Shown: one piece after another, positions 16,699 to 26,317 of the stretch
How the letters are laid out: every line of letters starts with the position of its first letter
Position numbering within the stretch: position 1 is the stretch's first letter
DNA from: an uncultured Vampirovibrio sp.
GTDB lineage: Bacteria; Cyanobacteriota; Vampirovibrionia; Gastranaerophilales; Gastranaerophilaceae
Reading direction: 5' to 3'
NCBI GenBank assembly: GCA_910577515.1
Contig: CAJTLW010000001.1
Coordinates: 124,001-188,000 of the forward strand
Length of the DNA: 64,000 nt
Translations under genes and position numbers: made by a program
The notes under the pieces: model-generated
Database searches by the model: none
Seen by the model: the letters and a program-made list of their open reading frames with translations, nothing else
Told to the model about the DNA's origin: nothing

Positions 16699-17076
16699 TT
16701 ACATAGATTTAAAAATGCCAGAATTCTCTTTATCATAGCGTTTAAGGTTTTGTTCAATCTCAACATCGCTTATGCCTGCCGATTTTACTATGTTTTTTAT
16801 ATACTCAAGCGCAAGTTCAGGGGCTATACGGCTTTTTTTTAAGAAATTCAAAATAATTTTGACGCCGTTTAAATTTACAGAAAGCGCTCTGGTTAGATAT
16901 AATATAACTTTTGCACGTTCAATATCTTCTGCACTATAGCCGCGCCTGTTGGTATCGCTGCGTTTTGGCGATAATAAATTTTGCCTGTCATAAATTCGCA
17001 AAGTTTGAATATGAACATCCAAAATTTCTGCCGCTTCTCCAATTTTATATAATTTTTCTTCAGATTTTAATTCCAA
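16699..17076 (-). CDS. MerR-family regulator, HspR-like
   Basis: A 125-residue protein with an N-terminal MerR winged helix: YKIGEAAEILDVHIQTLRIYDRQNLLSP at residues 10-37, then NRRGYSAEDIERAK. The pattern HxQTLRIYxRxxLLSPxR and the NLNGVKIIL segment resemble HspR, the heat-shock repressor branch of MerR. The C-terminus is short and has no Cys metal site, so a metal sensor is unlikely. It lies two bases after rimO on the same strand and is probably co-transcribed. Its target is unknown. Confidence 0.75.
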   Translation of the reverse strand: MELKSEEKLYKIGEAAEILDVHIQTLRIYDRQNLLSPKRSDTNRRGYSAEDIERAKVILYLTRALSVNLNGVKIILNFLKKSRIAPELALEYIKNIVKSAGISDVEIEQNLKRYDKENSGIFKSM

Positions 17077-17078
17077 GT

Positions 17079-18383
17079 TTAAATTTCTCCAAATAAATCA
17101 TAGTCAGAAAAATCTGTTACTTTAACATCCCAAATGTCGCCCGGCACAAGGATTTTGTCGGTTTTTGCATAAACAAGCCCGTCTACATCTGGTGCATCTT
17201 TATAACTTCTTAAAACAACAAGCCCGTCATCTCTTATCTGCTCAACAATACACGGGATTGTTGCCCCTAAAAGCGCCTTATTGATTGAATTTGAAATATT
17301 TTTTTGTAGCTTTAATATTTTATTTTTACGTGTTTTTTTAACTCTGGCGGGTATTTGGGGCTTCAAACTGTATGCGTAAGTTCCTTTTTCCTTTGAAAAT
17401 TCAAAAACCCCAAGACGGTCGAATTTTGCCTCTTTTACAAAATTATATAAATGCTCAAACTGTTCATCAGTTTCTGTAGGATATCCTGTAATGAGCGTAG
17501 TTCTAATGCAAACGCCATTTATTTTTTTTCTAAGCTTTTTTATAAATTCAATCCCATTGAGCGGCGGGCGGCGCATGGCGGATAAAACATCCGGATGCGA
17601 ATGTTGAAGGGGGATATCAACATATTTTACAACTTTATCAAGCCTTGCAATTGCATCAATTAATTCATCATTAAAATTAGTCGGGTATGTATATAAAACC
17701 CTTATCCAATTTAGGTTTTCAATTTTATTTAGCTCTTCTAAAAGCTTTGAGAGCATGGGTTTTTTATATAGATCAATACCATAACCTGATGTATCCTGAG
17801 CTATTAATATAACTTCAGAAACACCTTTATTTGCAAGGGTTTCGGCTTCCTTGATAATGCTTTCCATTGGGCGGGAAATATAAGGCCCGCGCAACTTGGG
17901 GATTACACAATAGCCGCATGAATAATTACAACCTTCGGCTATTTTAATATACGAACTTGACCCTACCGTAATTTGCACTCTATCAATATTTTCCGGGTAC
18001 TTGCAAACGGGATTTTTGGTAACAAAAAATGTATCTTTTTTATTCTTGAAATTTTCAATTAAATCTGTAATTTTATCAATATCAGAGGTGCCAACAAACC
18101 CTATAGCCTCAGGTATCAGGTCTTTTAGCTCTTCGCCGTGTTTTTGGGGAAGACATCCTGCAATAATAACTTTTTTGCCAGCAGCTATCATATCGAAAAT
18201 GCTTGAAACACTCTCTTTTTCTGCATCAAAGATAAACGAACAAGTGTTTACAATGACAAAATCAACATCTTCAGTGTAATCAAGGGTGATTTTATGCCCT
18301 CTTTCTTGAAGCGCACCTAGCATAAGTTCTGTATCTACAAGGTTTTTAGCACATCCATGGTGAATTATAGCAATTTTTGTCAT
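17079..18383 (-). CDS. rimO: Ribosomal protein S12 methylthiotransferase RimO
   Basis: A 434-residue radical SAM enzyme that methylthiolates the Asp of ribosomal protein S12. The N-terminal UPF0004 domain starts HHGCAKNLVDTELM with its cluster cysteines, including C51 and a Cys near residue 77. The radical SAM motif CNYSCGYC is near residue 152, and IAQDTSGYGIDLY near 198 is typical of RimO rather than MiaB. A C-terminal TRAM domain binds the substrate. The ATG at 18383 overlaps the stop of the upstream membrane-protein gene. Confidence 0.93.
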   Translation of the reverse strand: MTKIAIIHHGCAKNLVDTELMLGALQERGHKITLDYTEDVDFVIVNTCSFIFDAEKESVSSIFDMIAAGKKVIIAGCLPQKHGEELKDLIPEAIGFVGTSDIDKITDLIENFKNKKDTFFVTKNPVCKYPENIDRVQITVGSSSYIKIAEGCNYSCGYCVIPKLRGPYISRPMESIIKEAETLANKGVSEVILIAQDTSGYGIDLYKKPMLSKLLEELNKIENLNWIRVLYTYPTNFNDELIDAIARLDKVVKYVDIPLQHSHPDVLSAMRRPPLNGIEFIKKLRKKINGVCIRTTLITGYPTETDEQFEHLYNFVKEAKFDRLGVFEFSKEKGTYAYSLKPQIPARVKKTRKNKILKLQKNISNSINKALLGATIPCIVEQIRDDGLVVLRSYKDAPDVDGLVYAKTDKILVPGDIWDVKVTDFSDYDLFGEI

Positions 18384-20185
18384 TAATTTTTCCTTTCAAA
18401 AACCCGGATTAAATTTTTATTTTGCAATTTAGCAGTATTTTCTTTGCCAAATTGAATTTTTTGTGTATAGTTTTTGAGAATTGCATTACAAAATTCTACC
18501 CCAAAATCAGTACAGATAAAGGTTTTATTGTAATCTTTATAGTTTCTTGGTAATAAAACAAGATATTTTGGCTGATTATCCATAAATTTATCAATAAGAT
18601 ACTTTTCGCCATAAGCATCAAAATCAAGCGGCGTAAAGCTTGTATTATAAGAAGGAGAAGGTTTTCTAAGCAAATAATTAATCATAAGGCCCTCTGGGAG
18701 TACCAAAACAGTGTCGTTTCCATTCAGGTTATCGTTTAAATATTTGATTGCATTATTCATAGAAGATGCGGTGTTTTTTTTGATAGAAAATTTACCCCAT
18801 ACGGTTTTAAGAGGAGTATTTTTATAACCAAAAAGAAAATTATTATTAAGTAAAAAAATAACAGCAATTATGCAAAACGAGTTTTTTAGACTGGTTATAA
18901 GCAGGCTTCCGTGTTTTTTAAAGATAATAAAAAGTGCAATCGTAAACGATAGAGCCACAAATGGTATGTAATAAGTTCCATAAACTAAATTAGACAGGCC
19001 ATATAAGCATTTTAGCGAAAATAAAAGTGTAAATAAAATAAAAACAAGGGGTATAAAATTCTCTTTATTAAGACTTAAAGTTTTGGTTTTAAAGCATTCA
19101 AAAAGTAAGACAAAGCACCTGAATGCAAAGAAGATAAGTACAAATAAAGGTATGTAAATAAAAATATAATCAAGCGAAAAAAACCATATTATAGAGCCAA
19201 AGACAAGCGATACTGCAAATTGGGTAAATATTTGAAAGAATTTATTTTTAATTTTAGATGCAAAATAAACTAAAACACCAGCTAAAGCAAAACAAAGAAG
19301 AGATACTAAAAAGGGAACTATAAACATAAATGTTTTATTAAAGCTAAAAAAATAGCCCGTAGAAAAAGTATAAAAATATTCTAAAGATGGTGAATGAGCC
19401 ATATTTGATATCATTTTAAAGTTAAACATTAAATCTTGCAGAGTAACTTTTTGAATTAAAAATATTAAAAAAAGTATTAAAAATGGTATCAAAAATACTG
19501 CAACTATGCGTAAAAAAGCTTTCAAATTAAGCATCTTACGATATTTAAAAAGCACAATTAAAAACGGCAATACGCAAGGAATAAAATCAAACTTAGATAA
19601 CAAACACAAAGATAGTAAAAAAGCTGACGTATAAAGGTTTTTAAGGGAAAGCAACGAACTATTTTCTAAACTTTCAATCTCATCTATAAATTTAAATAAA
19701 TAAATGAGGTGAAAAAGTGCGAAAACAAGGCTATAAACCATTGCATAAGAATAGGGAAAAATATAATTAAAAATAGTGGGGTTAAAAATACAGCAAGCAA
19801 TGGTGATTCCTGATAGAGCAAAAGCCAAACCAGGGCCAATAAAACGTTTTGAAAATTTATAAAATCCAAAAAGAAAAATTAAAGAAAGCGCTGCGCCGAT
19901 AATGTACATCGTATTTAAATTTGCGCCGAAAAGTTTTACAAAAAAAGCATTTAGATAATAAGGCACAGGGCCGTATATACAAATAATATCTTTAAATAAA
20001 ACTTTACCTAAATCTGCCATAGCATAAGGAATATAGGCTTCTCTACCACAATCAATTACTGGGTCACCAAATCTTCCCCAATACAAAAATAAAAATATAA
20101 AAAATAAAACTGTTGCAAAAGTAAAAAATTTATCCACAAAAAACTTATTTTTTATTGCAAATAATATCTTTTTCAAATTTTCCAT
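18383..20185 (-). CDS. Polytopic GT-C/PMT-like membrane protein
   Basis: A 600-residue protein with about eleven hydrophobic helices and a soluble C-terminal domain (about 470-600). The first periplasmic loop has GDPVIDCGREAYIPYAMA with acidic residues after the first membrane helix, the position of the catalytic Asp in family 39-type (GT-C) glycosyltransferases. A lipid-linked sugar substrate is likely for such proteins, but the substrate cannot be inferred. Its stop overlaps the rimO start. Confidence 0.65.
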   Translation of the reverse strand: MENLKKILFAIKNKFFVDKFFTFATVLFFIFLFLYWGRFGDPVIDCGREAYIPYAMADLGKVLFKDIICIYGPVPYYLNAFFVKLFGANLNTMYIIGAALSLIFLFGFYKFSKRFIGPGLAFALSGITIACCIFNPTIFNYIFPYSYAMVYSLVFALFHLIYLFKFIDEIESLENSSLLSLKNLYTSAFLLSLCLLSKFDFIPCVLPFLIVLFKYRKMLNLKAFLRIVAVFLIPFLILFLIFLIQKVTLQDLMFNFKMISNMAHSPSLEYFYTFSTGYFFSFNKTFMFIVPFLVSLLCFALAGVLVYFASKIKNKFFQIFTQFAVSLVFGSIIWFFSLDYIFIYIPLFVLIFFAFRCFVLLFECFKTKTLSLNKENFIPLVFILFTLLFSLKCLYGLSNLVYGTYYIPFVALSFTIALFIIFKKHGSLLITSLKNSFCIIAVIFLLNNNFLFGYKNTPLKTVWGKFSIKKNTASSMNNAIKYLNDNLNGNDTVLVLPEGLMINYLLRKPSPSYNTSFTPLDFDAYGEKYLIDKFMDNQPKYLVLLPRNYKDYNKTFICTDFGVEFCNAILKNYTQKIQFGKENTAKLQNKNLIRVFERKN

Positions 20186-20275
20186 AGCAAAATTCTATGA
20201 AAAAATTATGCAAAAGGCAATTATTGAAACATTTTTGTTTTTATAAATTTAAGGAAAAAGTGTAAGGAAAATTAT

Positions 20276-20740
20276 ATGCTGCTAAATTCAATAGAAAGAA
20301 CTGCACCTATAGTAGGTTATGACCCTTATGCATTCATTATGGGCAAAAAAAGCAATTATATGCAAGGAATAAGGCAAAGCGGCAGCATTGATTATTATGC
20401 AAAAAACCCTGAAAATATTTATACGACAGGTGAAAAAGCCAAAAAAAGATTTAATATAACACCGCATTTAAAAGGATTTTTTACACTCGGAGCGGTTTTA
20501 ATCGGAGCAGCGGCATTATTTTTAGGAAAAGATAAAGCAAAGGCACTAAATGCTGCAAGTAGCACAATTTCCAGCGCAGGTAGCACTGCGGCCGGGGCAT
20601 CTGGAAGCGGAAATAATTCAAACGTTTTAATTACAGTAAAAGATTTTATTGTTAACAATGCAAAAAAAGCCGGAAAATTCTTTTCAAACAAGTTTAATGC
20701 TGTAAGTACATTTGTAAAAGGAAAAATTCACAAACCATAA
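20276..20740 (+). CDS. Unknown single-helix membrane protein
   Basis: A 154-residue protein starting at ATG 20276 after AAGGAAAA. A short globular N-terminus is followed by one membrane helix (about residues 65-83, FFTLGAVLIGAAALFL). A Ser/Ala/Gly-rich linker and a Lys-rich C-terminus follow. No family is recognised. It is divergent from the GT-C-like gene. Confidence 0.65.
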   Translation: MLLNSIERTAPIVGYDPYAFIMGKKSNYMQGIRQSGSIDYYAKNPENIYTTGEKAKKRFNITPHLKGFFTLGAVLIGAAALFLGKDKAKALNAASSTISSAGSTAAGASGSGNNSNVLITVKDFIVNNAKKAGKFFSNKFNAVSTFVKGKIHKP

Positions 20741-20790
20741 AAACATGTTTATATGTTGCCATAAGTAATAAAAACGTTATTATATTAGAT

Positions 20791-21387
20791 ATGAGAAAGT
20801 TTTTATTAACGTTTGTATTTTTACTTTTTGCAGGCATCGCAAAAGCAGATGATGGTATGATGGATTTAGATTATCAATTTATTGATAATGCTTTTTCAAA
20901 CCCAAATCCTGCTACAAACAAACAGTTTGAAGATGTAATGAAACAATATGAAAACAGGGAACCCAGAGGGTTTTTTTATAATTTAAGAAAGTTTTTCAAT
21001 AAGAACAATCCTGCTTTTGATAAAGATTTCAAAAAAAAGTATGAAGATAGTCATAATCAGCCTTTAAGACTTAAAGACGAGCCTCAAAGCAAACCTACGG
21101 TTACAATAGGCGCCAATTTTTATAATTCAAACGGAGAAATAATACAAGCAGGGCATTATCAGGCTGATTATAAAAAAGATGGTGAAAATTACACTATAGT
21201 ACTGCTTCAAGGCAATACAAGAGTGGCCGAAATCAAAGGGAAACCTTTTGAAGATGATTGGGAAACACCTGCTGTAGTTTATGCCAGAATTGTTAATGTG
21301 CGCAGCAATCTTGTTAAAATCATATATTCAAATTTAGACATGACAATTCAAGGATATATAAGACTTGAAGGAAATCTTCAAGAATAA
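20791..21387 (+). CDS. Secreted unknown protein
   Basis: A 198-residue protein with a clear signal peptide (residues 1-19, cleavage after AKA). The mature part begins with an Asp-rich segment, contains a basic stretch near residues 60-75 (FYNLRKFFNKNN) and ends in a beta-rich domain (about 100-195, VTIGANFYNSNGEII onward). No named family is recognised. It is expected in the periplasm. It is convergent with pyrG, leaving 23 bases between stops. Confidence 0.7.
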   Translation: MRKFLLTFVFLLFAGIAKADDGMMDLDYQFIDNAFSNPNPATNKQFEDVMKQYENREPRGFFYNLRKFFNKNNPAFDKDFKKKYEDSHNQPLRLKDEPQSKPTVTIGANFYNSNGEIIQAGHYQADYKKDGENYTIVLLQGNTRVAEIKGKPFEDDWETPAVVYARIVNVRSNLVKIIYSNLDMTIQGYIRLEGNLQE

Positions 21388-21410
21388 CTGTATTTTCCCT
21401 CACAATTTAG

Positions 21411-23054
21411 TTATTTTACTGCAGCTTCTTCAATTTTAAGCTGTTTTGCTTTATTCTTCTGTCCTACTGCAGCTGAAATAAGCCCTAAGAATAAAGGATG
21501 CGGCTCTTCAGGCCTTGATTTAAATTCAGGATGGAATTGAGAAGCAACAAACCAATCATTTTTAGGGTATTCAACCATTTCCGCCAAAAGACCATCAGGA
21601 GAAGTTCCACAGATAACAAGACCAGCATCTTCAATCTGTTTTTTATACTCATTATTTACTTCGTACCTGTGACGGTGACGCTCAGATACAACTTTGGCAC
21701 CATATGCAGTTTGAGCCTTTGTACCTTCTTTTAGATGGCAGGGATAAGCCCCAAGCCTCATTGTTCCACCATATCCTGCTACATCTTTTTGCTCAATCAT
21801 AAGGTCAATCACAGGGTATTTTGTGCCTTCTGCAAATTCTGTACTGTTGGCATTTTCTAAGCCCAAAACGTTTCTTGCGTATTCAATTACGGCACACTGC
21901 ATGCCAAGGCAAAGTCCCAAAAACGGCAGATTGTTTTCTCTGGCATATTTTATAACATTCAATTTGCCTTCAATGCCGCGAACGCCAAAGCCCCCCGGTA
22001 CAACAAGTGCGTCCACATCAGAAAGCATTTCCTGTGCATCTTTTGTAGTTAAACATTTTTCAGAAGCAAGCCATTTAATTTCAACCTTGCATTCATGCGC
22101 AAGAGCAGCATGCTTTAGAGATTCAACAACCGAAATATAAGCATCATTTAAATCTGTATATTTTCCAGCAACAGCAACTTTTACAGTATCTTTAGGGTGT
22201 TTAATTCTATAAACAAGCTTTTCCCAGTTTGAAATATCAGGCTTTTTATCTTCCATCTGAAGCTGCTTTAATACAACAGATGCCATATTTTGTGCCTCAA
22301 GTGCCAAGGGTACTTCATAAATCGAATCCATATCCTTACATTCAATAACACAATCCTTTTGAACTGAACAGAAGAGAGCTATTTTATCTCGTTCACCTTT
22401 CGGAATTTCCATTTGCGTTCTGCAAACAAGGATTTCAGGCTGAATACCATAACTTCTTAAAGTGTAGACGCTGTGTTGTGAAGGTTTTGTCTTAAGTTCA
22501 CCCGATGTCGGCAAATAAGGAAGGAGGGTAACATGGATTGAAAGAGAATTTCCAACCCCTTCTTCTGCCCTAAACTGCCTTATGGCTTCAATGAATGGTA
22601 AACTTTCAATGTCACCTATAGTTCCACCAATTTCTGCTATTAAAAAATCAGGGTTAAATTTTTTAGCACATCCTTGAATTCTTGATTTAATCTCATTTGT
22701 AATATGCGGAATAGTTTGTACCGTTGCACCAAGGTATTCGCCCTGACGCTCTTTATTTATAACAGTTTGATAAACACTTCCTGATGTTACATTATTTATC
22801 TGGTGCAGTGATGTATTTGTAAACCTTTCATAATGGCCTAAATCGAGGTCTGTTTCAGCACCGTCATCAGTTACAAAAACTTCACCATGTTGAAAAGGAC
22901 TCATAGTTCCGGGGTCAACATTTATATATGGGTCAAATTTTTGGATGCTAACTGAAAAGCCTCTTGCTCTCAAAAGACGCCCAAGACTTGCTGCAACAAT
23001 CCCCTTTCCAAGCGAACTAACAACCCCGCCTGTTATAAAAATGTACTTTGTCAT
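21411..23054 (-). CDS. pyrG: CTP synthase
   Basis: A 547-residue enzyme that makes CTP from UTP, ATP and glutamine. The synthetase domain has GGVVSSLGKG near residue 8. The class I glutamine amidotransferase domain has GLCLGMQ (nucleophile Cys) and the HPEF segment near the end. Start choice: the open frame extends to 23078, but ATG 23054 gives the conserved MTKYIFITGGV beginning and sits nine bases after AAGGGG. gatC lies immediately upstream. Confidence 0.96.
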   Translation of the reverse strand: MTKYIFITGGVVSSLGKGIVAASLGRLLRARGFSVSIQKFDPYINVDPGTMSPFQHGEVFVTDDGAETDLDLGHYERFTNTSLHQINNVTSGSVYQTVINKERQGEYLGATVQTIPHITNEIKSRIQGCAKKFNPDFLIAEIGGTIGDIESLPFIEAIRQFRAEEGVGNSLSIHVTLLPYLPTSGELKTKPSQHSVYTLRSYGIQPEILVCRTQMEIPKGERDKIALFCSVQKDCVIECKDMDSIYEVPLALEAQNMASVVLKQLQMEDKKPDISNWEKLVYRIKHPKDTVKVAVAGKYTDLNDAYISVVESLKHAALAHECKVEIKWLASEKCLTTKDAQEMLSDVDALVVPGGFGVRGIEGKLNVIKYARENNLPFLGLCLGMQCAVIEYARNVLGLENANSTEFAEGTKYPVIDLMIEQKDVAGYGGTMRLGAYPCHLKEGTKAQTAYGAKVVSERHRHRYEVNNEYKKQIEDAGLVICGTSPDGLLAEMVEYPKNDWFVASQFHPEFKSRPEEPHPLFLGLISAAVGQKNKAKQLKIEEAAVK

Positions 23055-23088
23055 CCTCATCTTCCCCTTATTTATCAAACCTTAAAAA

Positions 23089-23370
23089 TTAATTAATCTT
23101 CGGAACTTTGAAGAAATCACCTTCAACATCCGGTGCATTTGCCATAAGCTCATCTTTTGTAACTTCATAAGTTTCGACATCTTCTCTCATGACGTTTGAA
23201 AAATCAATTGAATGATTCATAGGCTCAACCCCTGTAGTATCAACCTCATTCATCATTTCAACATATTTTAAAATATCACCCAATTGGCGGGCAAATTTTG
23301 GCTTATCTTCTTCCTCAATCTCAAGCCTTGCAAGCTTTGCAACATGCTCAACATCTTTAATTTCTATCAT
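23089..23370 (-). CDS. gatC: Aspartyl/glutamyl-tRNA amidotransferase subunit C
   Basis: A 93-residue protein with the GatC pattern: VEHVAKLARLEIEEED at the N-terminus, ILKYVEMMNEVDTTGVEPM in the middle and a C-terminal FFKVPKIN. It is the small subunit of GatCAB, which amidates mischarged Glu-tRNA(Gln) or Asp-tRNA(Asn). gatA and gatB are not in the window. It lies about 35 bases upstream of the pyrG start and is probably co-transcribed. Confidence 0.93.
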   Translation of the reverse strand: MIEIKDVEHVAKLARLEIEEEDKPKFARQLGDILKYVEMMNEVDTTGVEPMNHSIDFSNVMREDVETYEVTKDELMANAPDVEGDFFKVPKIN

Positions 23371-23471
23371 AAAGCTTCCTTTGGTAAAATCCTTATAATA
23401 ATTAAACTAAAGAAGCAAAAAATTGTAAATAGAATGTAAAGAATAAATAATAAGCGAAAAAATAATATATA

Positions 23472-24128
23472 ATGAGGGATATGGAAAAAAAGAATATTTT
23501 AATAGTTGAAGACCATGCACTTACCCGTTTTGCACTTTGCGCTTCATTGAAGGATGAAGACTTTATAGATAAAGTTTTTGAAGCAAAAGATGCCTACGAG
23601 GGGTATGAAATAATTTCAAAAGAAAAAATTGATGTTGTCTTGATGGACTTAGGATTGCCCGGAATAGACGGTATTAGCGCTACTTTTGAAATTAAAAAAA
23701 GATACCCCGATATTAAAATTATTGTAATCACTTCGCATAATGAAGAAAAAGAAGTGCAAAAGTGTATGCAGGCAGGAATAAATGCATATTGTTCAAAAGA
23801 TATAAAACCCGATAAATTAATTGCTCTTATAAAAGATGTTATAGGGGGTGCAATCTGGTTTGATTCCAACATTTCAAAATACGTGCTAAATATAGCAAAA
23901 GAAAATAAACAAGAAATCAAAAAGGAAACAATTTACAACCTTACAAGCAAAGAGTTAATGGTTTTAAGGCTTTTAGCCGAAGGAAACTCAAACCTGGATA
24001 TTGCAAAGAAATTAAATATTTCTGTTAATACAACAAAAGTTCATGTTTGCAGCATATTGCAAAAATTATCGGTAGATGACAGAACACAGGCTGCAGTTAA
24101 AGCATTAAAGGAGAATATTACAGGATAA
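23472..24128 (+). CDS. NarL/LuxR-family response regulator
   Basis: A 218-residue regulator. The receiver domain has EDH near residue 12, the phospho-acceptor Asp in DVVLMDLGLPG near 58 and a conserved Lys near 108. The LuxR-type HTH is at residues 150-215 (LTSKELMVLRLLAEGNSNLDIAKKL). ATG 23472 and ATG 23481 are both possible starts; neither has a well-spaced ribosome site. A second regulator follows after one base. No histidine kinase is nearby, so the partner is unknown. Confidence 0.9.
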   Translation: MRDMEKKNILIVEDHALTRFALCASLKDEDFIDKVFEAKDAYEGYEIISKEKIDVVLMDLGLPGIDGISATFEIKKRYPDIKIIVITSHNEEKEVQKCMQAGINAYCSKDIKPDKLIALIKDVIGGAIWFDSNISKYVLNIAKENKQEIKKETIYNLTSKELMVLRLLAEGNSNLDIAKKLNISVNTTKVHVCSILQKLSVDDRTQAAVKALKENITG

Positions 24129-24129
24129 A

Positions 24130-24765
24130 ATGGCATCATCATCTTTAGGAAATATTTTATTAATAGATGACAATCCAAAACTTATAAGGGATACGCTTCC
24201 TATGTATGGATATCATACCGACTGTGCTGAAGACGGTGTTTTAGGTTTGGAATTTTTGGAAAAGAATTATCAAAACATTGATTTAGTATTGCTGGATATT
24301 ATGATGCCAAAAATGGACGGCTGGGAAACATTAAAAAGAATAAGGGAAAATAAAAAATTTAACACAATTCCAGTTATAATGCTTACTGCTGTTGATGAAG
24401 ATTACAAACAAATTTCAGGATTAAAGATAGGAGCAGATGATTACATTGTAAAACCTTTCGTTTTGCCAAATTTGCTTGCAAGAATTGAGGCCTTAATTAG
24501 ACGTTCAAGATGGAATAAAAATAAAGAAAACAGAACGGTAACCAACGTAAAAGCGGCCGAAAACATAAGCAAATTAACCCAAAGAGAACTTGAGATTTTA
24601 AAGATGGTAAGCAAAGGGGCGTCAAATGCTGATATAGCAGAAAAATTATTTGTAAAAGAAGTGACTATAAAAACACATCTGAATAGTATCTATAAAAAAC
24701 TTAACGTTGAAAACAGAGTACAAGCCGTACTTTTAGCAATTGAAACAGAAATTGTTAAAGAATAA
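24130..24765 (+). CDS. Second response regulator with LuxR-type HTH
   Basis: A 211-residue regulator with an OmpR-like receiver (DDN near residue 14, phospho-acceptor Asp in LLDIMMPKMDGW near 57, KPF near 108). It is joined to a LuxR HTH (LTQRELEILKMVSKGASNADIAEKLF near 150). The one-base gap to the upstream regulator indicates one operon. The mixed receiver/HTH pairing is common in cyanobacterial-type regulators. The target genes are unknown. Confidence 0.9.
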   Translation: MASSSLGNILLIDDNPKLIRDTLPMYGYHTDCAEDGVLGLEFLEKNYQNIDLVLLDIMMPKMDGWETLKRIRENKKFNTIPVIMLTAVDEDYKQISGLKIGADDYIVKPFVLPNLLARIEALIRRSRWNKNKENRTVTNVKAAENISKLTQRELEILKMVSKGASNADIAEKLFVKEVTIKTHLNSIYKKLNVENRVQAVLLAIETEIVKE

Positions 24766-24861
24766 TTTATTTTACCACTTCACATTGTATGAAAAATATG
24801 GCAAAATAAAATGTACCCATAAAAAATTAAAACTGTTATAAGATTTTAAAAGGAAAAATAA

Positions 24862-25392
24862 ATGACTTCTAAAGAAGAATGGATTGAATTATTATTAAAA
24901 GACAAAGATTCATTTAACACTCAAAAAGCAGGTAAAGAACTTGACTTAAGCGAGGTTGAACTTTCGGTTTCAGATTTAGCGGATGCAGATTTATCTAATA
25001 TAGATTTTTCAGGTGCAAATTTTAGCGAATCTTCAATTGTTAACGTTGATTTTTCAAATTGTGACCTTACAAGCGCAGATTTTTCAAGATGCAAAATAGA
25101 AGAATGCAATTTTTCAAACTGTATTTTAAACGGAACAAATTTCAGCTATGCAACATTAAATTTCTGTAATTTCAACGAAGCTGATATGGCAGGATGCGTG
25201 CTTTGCGAAGCCGAACTTACGGATTCTGATTTTGCAACAAGTGAAAATCTCTCCGCCTGCAGATTTGACGAAGGTACAATCTGGCCTGATACAGAAAAAT
25301 TGCCCGAAGATTTTGATTCAACATATAATTACGACCTGTCTTCACTACAGGATGAAGAAGAAGGCAGCTCTAACAACGATTTTGAATATTAA
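24862..25392 (+). CDS. Pentapeptide-repeat protein
   Basis: A 176-residue protein. Residues 35-130 are pentapeptide repeats of the A(D/N)Lxx type (ADLSN, ANFSE, VDFSN, ADFSR, CNFSN, TNFSY), which fold as a right-handed quadrilateral beta-helix. An acidic tail follows. No signal peptide is present, so it is cytoplasmic. Functions in this family range from gyrase protection to scaffolding and cannot be assigned here. It ends in its own terminator. Confidence 0.88.
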   Translation: MTSKEEWIELLLKDKDSFNTQKAGKELDLSEVELSVSDLADADLSNIDFSGANFSESSIVNVDFSNCDLTSADFSRCKIEECNFSNCILNGTNFSYATLNFCNFNEADMAGCVLCEAELTDSDFATSENLSACRFDEGTIWPDTEKLPEDFDSTYNYDLSSLQDEEEGSSNNDFEY

Positions 25393-25395
25393 AAA

Positions 25396-25440
25396 TTCGC
25401 CGGACTTTTTTATCAGATAAATCGTCCGGCGATTTTTTTT
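25396..25440 (+). terminator. Terminator after the pentapeptide-repeat gene
   Basis: TCGCCGGAC at 25397-25405 pairs perfectly with GTCCGGCGA at 25424-25432 and is followed by eight T. Confidence 0.88.
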
Positions 25441-25456
25441 ATGGTATAACATTATT

Positions 25457-26317
25457 ATGTTAAGAAGACTTGTGGTAATAATACTTTTGATGGGGGTATT
25501 TCTGCCGGAGTCCGCATTTTCGGAAGAAATTCTGCTTCAAAATGCGGAAGAATATGAAGTGGAGCTGGATAATCAGGTAAAAACTTTAAAAGGCAGCTTG
25601 TTTGTTAACGATACACAAGACGCGCAAATTATTGTAAACAAACAACAGGAAGCCGATATGGAGGATTTGGAGAAAATCTGGGAAGGCACTGTAAATAGCA
25701 ATCCTCTTATAAAATTTACCCTGCAAAAACTTGCAATCCCTGAAGAAGACAGACGCGTACATTCATCTTTGCTTGCAAAAAGTATGGGTGCAATAATTAG
25801 CGGAGCTGCAATGCTGCCTTCTTTTATGGGTATGAACTATGGGATACAATCAGCTTCATTTGCATCAGCAAGGCTTGCGCATAACCTTTTAAATAAAAAA
25901 AATTCAAAAATTCTGCAGGAATCACCTTTAACTGATACAGAACTCATTGAACTTGCAGGGTTAATTGAAGATTTACAAGGAGAGATTGTAACTACTTATT
26001 ACTGTTATAAACATACACTTCAAAGTTTAAAAGACACAAGGGCAGAGCTTATTTTATTAAATAAAAATTATGCAAATGCACTTGCAAGCGGGGATAGCCT
26101 TGAAATCACCGTAACCAGCGCGCGCTGGGAAGAAAAGCAGATTGAAGAATTTAAACTGAAACAAGAAGCAAAAAGATATTATTTAATGCTACAAAGGCTT
26201 GCAGGAAAAGAAACTGTAGATGATTTAAATGTTGCCCTGTACGATTTAAGCACATTGAATGTTGACCCAAATGATATAGATTTTTCAAAAAAAGAGATAA
26301 AAATAAATAAAGAATGA
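25457..26317 (+). CDS. Secreted coiled-coil protein, first of a tandem paralogous pair
   Basis: A 286-residue protein with a signal peptide (residues 1-22, cleavage near AFS). It contains a short hydrophobic Gly/Ala-rich stretch (about 110-135) and a long C-terminal helical region (about 165-260) resembling one TolC-type coiled-coil hairpin. The same layout and motifs (TDTELIELAGLIEDLQ, then LAGKETVDDL near the end) recur in the next gene. No named family is recognised. The pair overlaps by four bases. A periplasmic or outer-membrane-associated role is inferred from the export signal. Confidence 0.75.
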   Translation: MLRRLVVIILLMGVFLPESAFSEEILLQNAEEYEVELDNQVKTLKGSLFVNDTQDAQIIVNKQQEADMEDLEKIWEGTVNSNPLIKFTLQKLAIPEEDRRVHSSLLAKSMGAIISGAAMLPSFMGMNYGIQSASFASARLAHNLLNKKNSKILQESPLTDTELIELAGLIEDLQGEIVTTYYCYKHTLQSLKDTRAELILLNKNYANALASGDSLEITVTSARWEEKQIEEFKLKQEAKRYYLMLQRLAGKETVDDLNVALYDLSTLNVDPNDIDFSKKEIKINKE